Assembly: GCF_900100075.1 (NCBI RefSeq)
Contig: NZ_FNEG01000002.1
Location: 248,001 to 312,000, forward strand
DNA length: 64,000 nt
Reading direction: 5' to 3'
Source of the DNA: Chryseobacterium jejuense
Lineage (GTDB): Bacteria > Bacteroidota > Bacteroidia > Flavobacteriales > Weeksellaceae
The notes beneath the pieces are model-generated. The model had not been told where the DNA came from and did not search any database. It saw nothing but the letters and a program-made list of their open reading frames with translations. Positions 61,871-64,000 of this stretch are shown in pieces. A program made the position numbers and the translations under genes. Within the stretch, counting starts at the first letter, position 1. Every line of letters starts with the position of its first letter.

Positions 61871-62236
61871 TTATTTTTGAGGCATTCCTAATTCAGCCTT
61901 TTTCAGCTTATCTTTTACATATTGATCCGCCTTGGGATCTTTCTTCAGTAAAATTTGCTGTGCATCATTCGCAATCCCTTCCATTTCTTCTTTAATCACA
62001 TAATATTTAAAACTTTCAACAAAGTCATCCGGCTTTATATTATGAGATTTTAAAATAAACCTTGTACCGGCTTCCATATTTCTGTTCTGATACATGAAGT
62101 TAACCTGATCATTCATTACAAGTTCTGCGACAACTTCTGCCATAACGTCCTGATCGACCAGATTTTTAGGCTTATCAATATAGTCACTACATGAAAACAG
62201 CCCCAGAAAAACAAAAACAAGAATCAAATTTTTCAT
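61871..62236 (-). CDS. DUF4296 lipoprotein
   Basis: 121 residues from the ATG at 62236; an in-frame ATG 39 bp upstream would put residues ahead of a good lipoprotein signal peptide. The lipobox is FLGLFSC with Cys16, followed by SDYIDKP. The rest is helical with VDQDVMAEVVAELVMNDQVN and YYVIKEEMEGIANDAQQILL, the pattern I remember for DUF4296. Function unknown. It lies 47 bp downstream of the glycosyltransferase gene in the same direction. Confidence 0.7.
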   Translation of the reverse strand: MKNLILVFVFLGLFSCSDYIDKPKNLVDQDVMAEVVAELVMNDQVNFMYQNRNMEAGTRFILKSHNIKPDDFVESFKYYVIKEEMEGIANDAQQILLKKDPKADQYVKDKLKKAELGMPQK

Positions 62237-62283
62237 CAGCTTATTTTTATATTTTTTATTGGAAGAATTCGTCATGTTTTATG

Positions 62284-63000
62284 TTATAATCTATTGATGA
62301 TTGACTTCCATTTTAAGTTTAAAACACCAAAAACAGCTTCATGGATAATTCCGCCGTTCATTTTGCTTTCACCTAAAATTCTATTGGTAAATATAATAGG
62401 AACTTCTACAATTCTGAACCCTTTTTTAAAAGCTCTGAATTTCATTTCTATCTGGAATCCGTATCCTTTCAATCTTACATTATCCAATCCGATTTCTTCC
62501 AATACTTTTCGTGAAAAGCAGACAAAACCGGCTGTGGTATCATGAATAGGAAGTCCTAGAATAAATCTCACATATTTTGATGCAAAATAAGATAATAAAA
62601 CTCTTCCCATTGGCCAGTTCACCACGTTCACTCCTTTTGAGTAACGGGAACCAATGGCCATATCTGCATTCAGACAGGCTTCAAAAAGTTTAGGAAGATC
62701 CTTAGGGTTATGCGAAAAATCGGCATCCATTTCAAAAATGTAGTCGTATTTATTTTCAATTGCCCATTTAAACCCATGAATATAGGCTTTCCCTAAACCA
62801 TCTTTAATATGTCTTATCGAAAGATGCAGGTAATGTGGATATTTCTTTTGTATTTCTTTTACGATATCTGCTGTTCCGTCCGGAGAAGAATCATCCACTA
62901 CTAAGATATGAAAGTCATCCTCCAATGCAAAAACTGCGGAAATAATATTTTCAATATTTTCCTTTTCGTTATACGTTGGGATGATGACGAGTTTTTTCAT
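62284..63000 (-). CDS. Polyprenol monophosphomannose synthase-like family 2 glycosyltransferase
   Basis: 238 residues from the ATG at 63000, which begins the conserved MKKLVIIPTYNEKENIENII; an upstream in-frame start would add 15 residues. The nucleotide-sugar and metal motifs are VVDDSSPDGTADIV and FEMDADFSHNPKDL. The length and motifs fit dolichyl- or polyprenyl-phosphate mannose synthases, which load a sugar on a lipid carrier for periplasmic glycosylation. Bacteroidota O-glycosylate many exported proteins, so a role there is possible. A -7 element (TATCTTTG) lies at 63017-63010, 9 bp upstream. Confidence 0.85.
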   Translation of the reverse strand: MKKLVIIPTYNEKENIENIISAVFALEDDFHILVVDDSSPDGTADIVKEIQKKYPHYLHLSIRHIKDGLGKAYIHGFKWAIENKYDYIFEMDADFSHNPKDLPKLFEACLNADMAIGSRYSKGVNVVNWPMGRVLLSYFASKYVRFILGLPIHDTTAGFVCFSRKVLEEIGLDNVRLKGYGFQIEMKFRAFKKGFRIVEVPIIFTNRILGESKMNGGIIHEAVFGVLNLKWKSIINRL

Positions 63001-63009
63001 TTCAGTTTG

Positions 63010-63017
63010 CAAAGATA
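63010..63017 (-). promoter_or_regulatory. -7 element of the glycosyltransferase gene
   Basis: TATCTTTG on the minus strand, 9 bp before the ATG at 63000. The nearest TTG (63045-63043) is 25 bp away, slightly long. Confidence 0.4.
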
Positions 63018-63240
63018 GTTTATTTAACCTTTTTATTTTATACAAAATAATCTATAATTTTGCAAAAATCTTTTTCAAAGATTCTGGGATCAGACAAAAA
63101 TTGTTTTCGTCAGTTTTGAATGCTCCATATCATCAATGAAAAATAGATTGTAAGATTAGATTTAACAGATGAAGCAATAAAGAAATTCTATGCCAAGTTG
63201 TGTTATTTATAGTTAAATAAAAAAATAAAAAACTTAAATT

Positions 63241-63909
63241 TTGCCGTCATCACCAAACTACATCAATCATGTAAGAATACCTGAGAATAACGATTGGGTA
63301 ATTTTTATACTTATAGGTTGTATCTTTTTATATGTTTTTATGATGAACATTATAGAAAGAGATGCCAGTCTTAAAGATTTTCTGCTTCAAAAGTATTTTG
63401 ATGCAAGCAATAACCTTCCGAGCTGGATTATTACATCCTGTGTCATTACGCTTACGCTATCTGTACTGATCTCTCAGTATATTCCGGTAGTTCCTAAGTT
63501 TATTGCAGATCTGCAGATTTTGGGATACCAGCTTAATAAATTCGGTTACACCTTGCTGGCGGTTTTATTTTTTTATCTGATAAAATCAACATTAGGTTAT
63601 TTATTTTATCAAAGTATAGGAGATGGAAAAAAATGGACTGTTTTTTATTTCACTGCCACCAAATTCTATTTTATCCTGTCTTTTTTGCTGATAATTTTGT
63701 GTGTTACCCATTATTACTTCCCAATAGACAGAAATAAAATGTTCCTCTATTATTTCTCCTTCTTTTCTTTTGTATTCATTTTCAAAGTTTTTTTCTACTT
63801 ATTTCACAAGAACAAGATTCTTCCTGAGAAATGGTATTATAAATTTTTGTATATTTGCACGCTCCAAATCGCACCATTATTACTGCTTTGGAAATTGTTA
63901 TTTTTTTAA
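63241..63909 (+). CDS. DUF4271 membrane protein
   Basis: 222 residues with about five membrane segments; the first hydrophobic stretch (WVIFILIGCIFLYVFM) is followed by RDASLKDFLLQKYFD, a pattern I associate with DUF4271. The start is uncertain: there is no ATG, and the TTG at 63241 directly follows a TAA in frame and lies in an AATTTTG stretch that resembles a -7 element. Function unknown. hemD begins 3 bp downstream, a neighbour that I believe is conserved. Confidence 0.75.
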   Translation: MPSSPNYINHVRIPENNDWVIFILIGCIFLYVFMMNIIERDASLKDFLLQKYFDASNNLPSWIITSCVITLTLSVLISQYIPVVPKFIADLQILGYQLNKFGYTLLAVLFFYLIKSTLGYLFYQSIGDGKKWTVFYFTATKFYFILSFLLIILCVTHYYFPIDRNKMFLYYFSFFSFVFIFKVFFYLFHKNKILPEKWYYKFLYICTLQIAPLLLLWKLLFF

Positions 63910-63912
63910 TAA

Positions 63913-64000
63913 ATGTCAATGATGAGAATAAAGTCCATATTGGTTTCTCAACCAGCGCCTAGTGAATCTTCTCCATATCTGGATATAGCGAAGAAGGAAA
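63913..64000 (+). CDS. hemD: Uroporphyrinogen-III synthase, N-terminal fragment
   Basis: The first 29 codons lie in the window; the gene runs off the right edge. Several ATGs are possible (63913, 63919, 63922); MRIKSILVSQPAPSESSPYL is the family-like N-terminus. Uroporphyrinogen-III synthase closes the tetrapyrrole ring in haem synthesis. The identification rests on this short stretch and on its position after DUF4271. Confidence 0.7.
   Translation, partial: MSMMRIKSILVSQPAPSESSPYLDIAKKE

Noticed and set aside
1..64000. rRNA, tRNA, CRISPR array, prophage, replication origin
   Set aside because: Read for cloverleaf patterns, regularly spaced repeats, cas or phage genes and DnaA-box clusters; none was recognised, though a covariance-model search would be needed to exclude small RNAs.

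Overview
The window is a piece of chromosome from a low-GC flavobacterium, most likely Chryseobacterium or a close relative. This rests on recognised families rather than a search: type IX secretion (T9SS) type A and type B sorting domains, an exosortase F pair, Bacteroidota-only families that I identify by memory (DUF4271, DUF4293, DUF4296, DUF5689, DUF6146, DUF6702), promoters of the Bacteroidota type (TTG, 17-23 bp, TAnnTTTG), almost no Shine-Dalgarno sequences, and a transposase-like HTH gene pair that I recall as abundant in Chryseobacterium. There is no rRNA, tRNA, CRISPR array, prophage or complete insertion sequence that I can see. Most of the window is ordinary core genome with patches of surface-protein genes.

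Layout. 1-1816: leftward tandem array of three related secreted surface proteins. 2190-5582: mfd. 5808-10083: small lipoproteins, a basic repeat peptide, a GH3-family enzyme and an MFS transporter. 10382-13113: a secreted protein and a T9SS type B protein. 13266-15353: dnaB and rnhA. 15517-20089: two equal-length lectin-like T9SS type B proteins. 20214-23315: nitroreductase, nadB, nadC. 23524-28821: TonB-dependent receptor, membrane protein, asd, cation efflux. 28908-29971: exosortase F pair and a possible 32-residue membrane peptide. 30121-33720: sugar kinase, RapZ C-terminal domain protein, nucleotidyltransferase, LOG-family protein, DUF6702-like protein. 34112-40646: outer-membrane receptor, DUF5689 lipoprotein and a divergent secreted endonuclease-like protein. 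40696-42941: lipoprotein and a VWA/T9SS type A protein. 43011-49713: superoxide dismutase, rho, DUF4293, M28 peptidase, MsbA-like exporter, DUF1801. 49763-53605: a surface protein, the HTH pair and a membrane-bound LuxR-like regulator. 54076-64000: phospholipid synthesis (cdsA, psd), ftsH, rsfS, birA, LptF/G permease, tgt, glycosyltransferase, DUF4271 and the start of hemD.

How the genes work together. The envelope theme is strong: lipid A and LPS export (MsbA-like, LptF/G), phospholipid synthesis, T9SS cargo, TonB receptors and surface lipoproteins. The kinase, RapZ-C and nucleotidyltransferase genes look like a cell-wall amino-sugar recycling operon with a built-in sensor domain.

The least explained region is 49763-54000. 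A 32-bp sequence built of roughly 10-bp TAC-type units occurs three times, in the same orientation, upstream of the surface-protein gene, of the HTH pair and of the LuxR-like regulator. In two of the three it sits exactly 32 bp from the same TAATTTTG -7 element. This looks like a small self-contained regulon. Other points worth attention are four genes whose ATG follows the -7 element by exactly four bases (probable leaderless mRNAs), a DnaB with an SSB-like acidic tip, Rho with a long disordered Q/N-rich insert, and a Tgt lacking its three zinc cysteines. All homology statements are from recognition of sequence motifs; no database search was possible.
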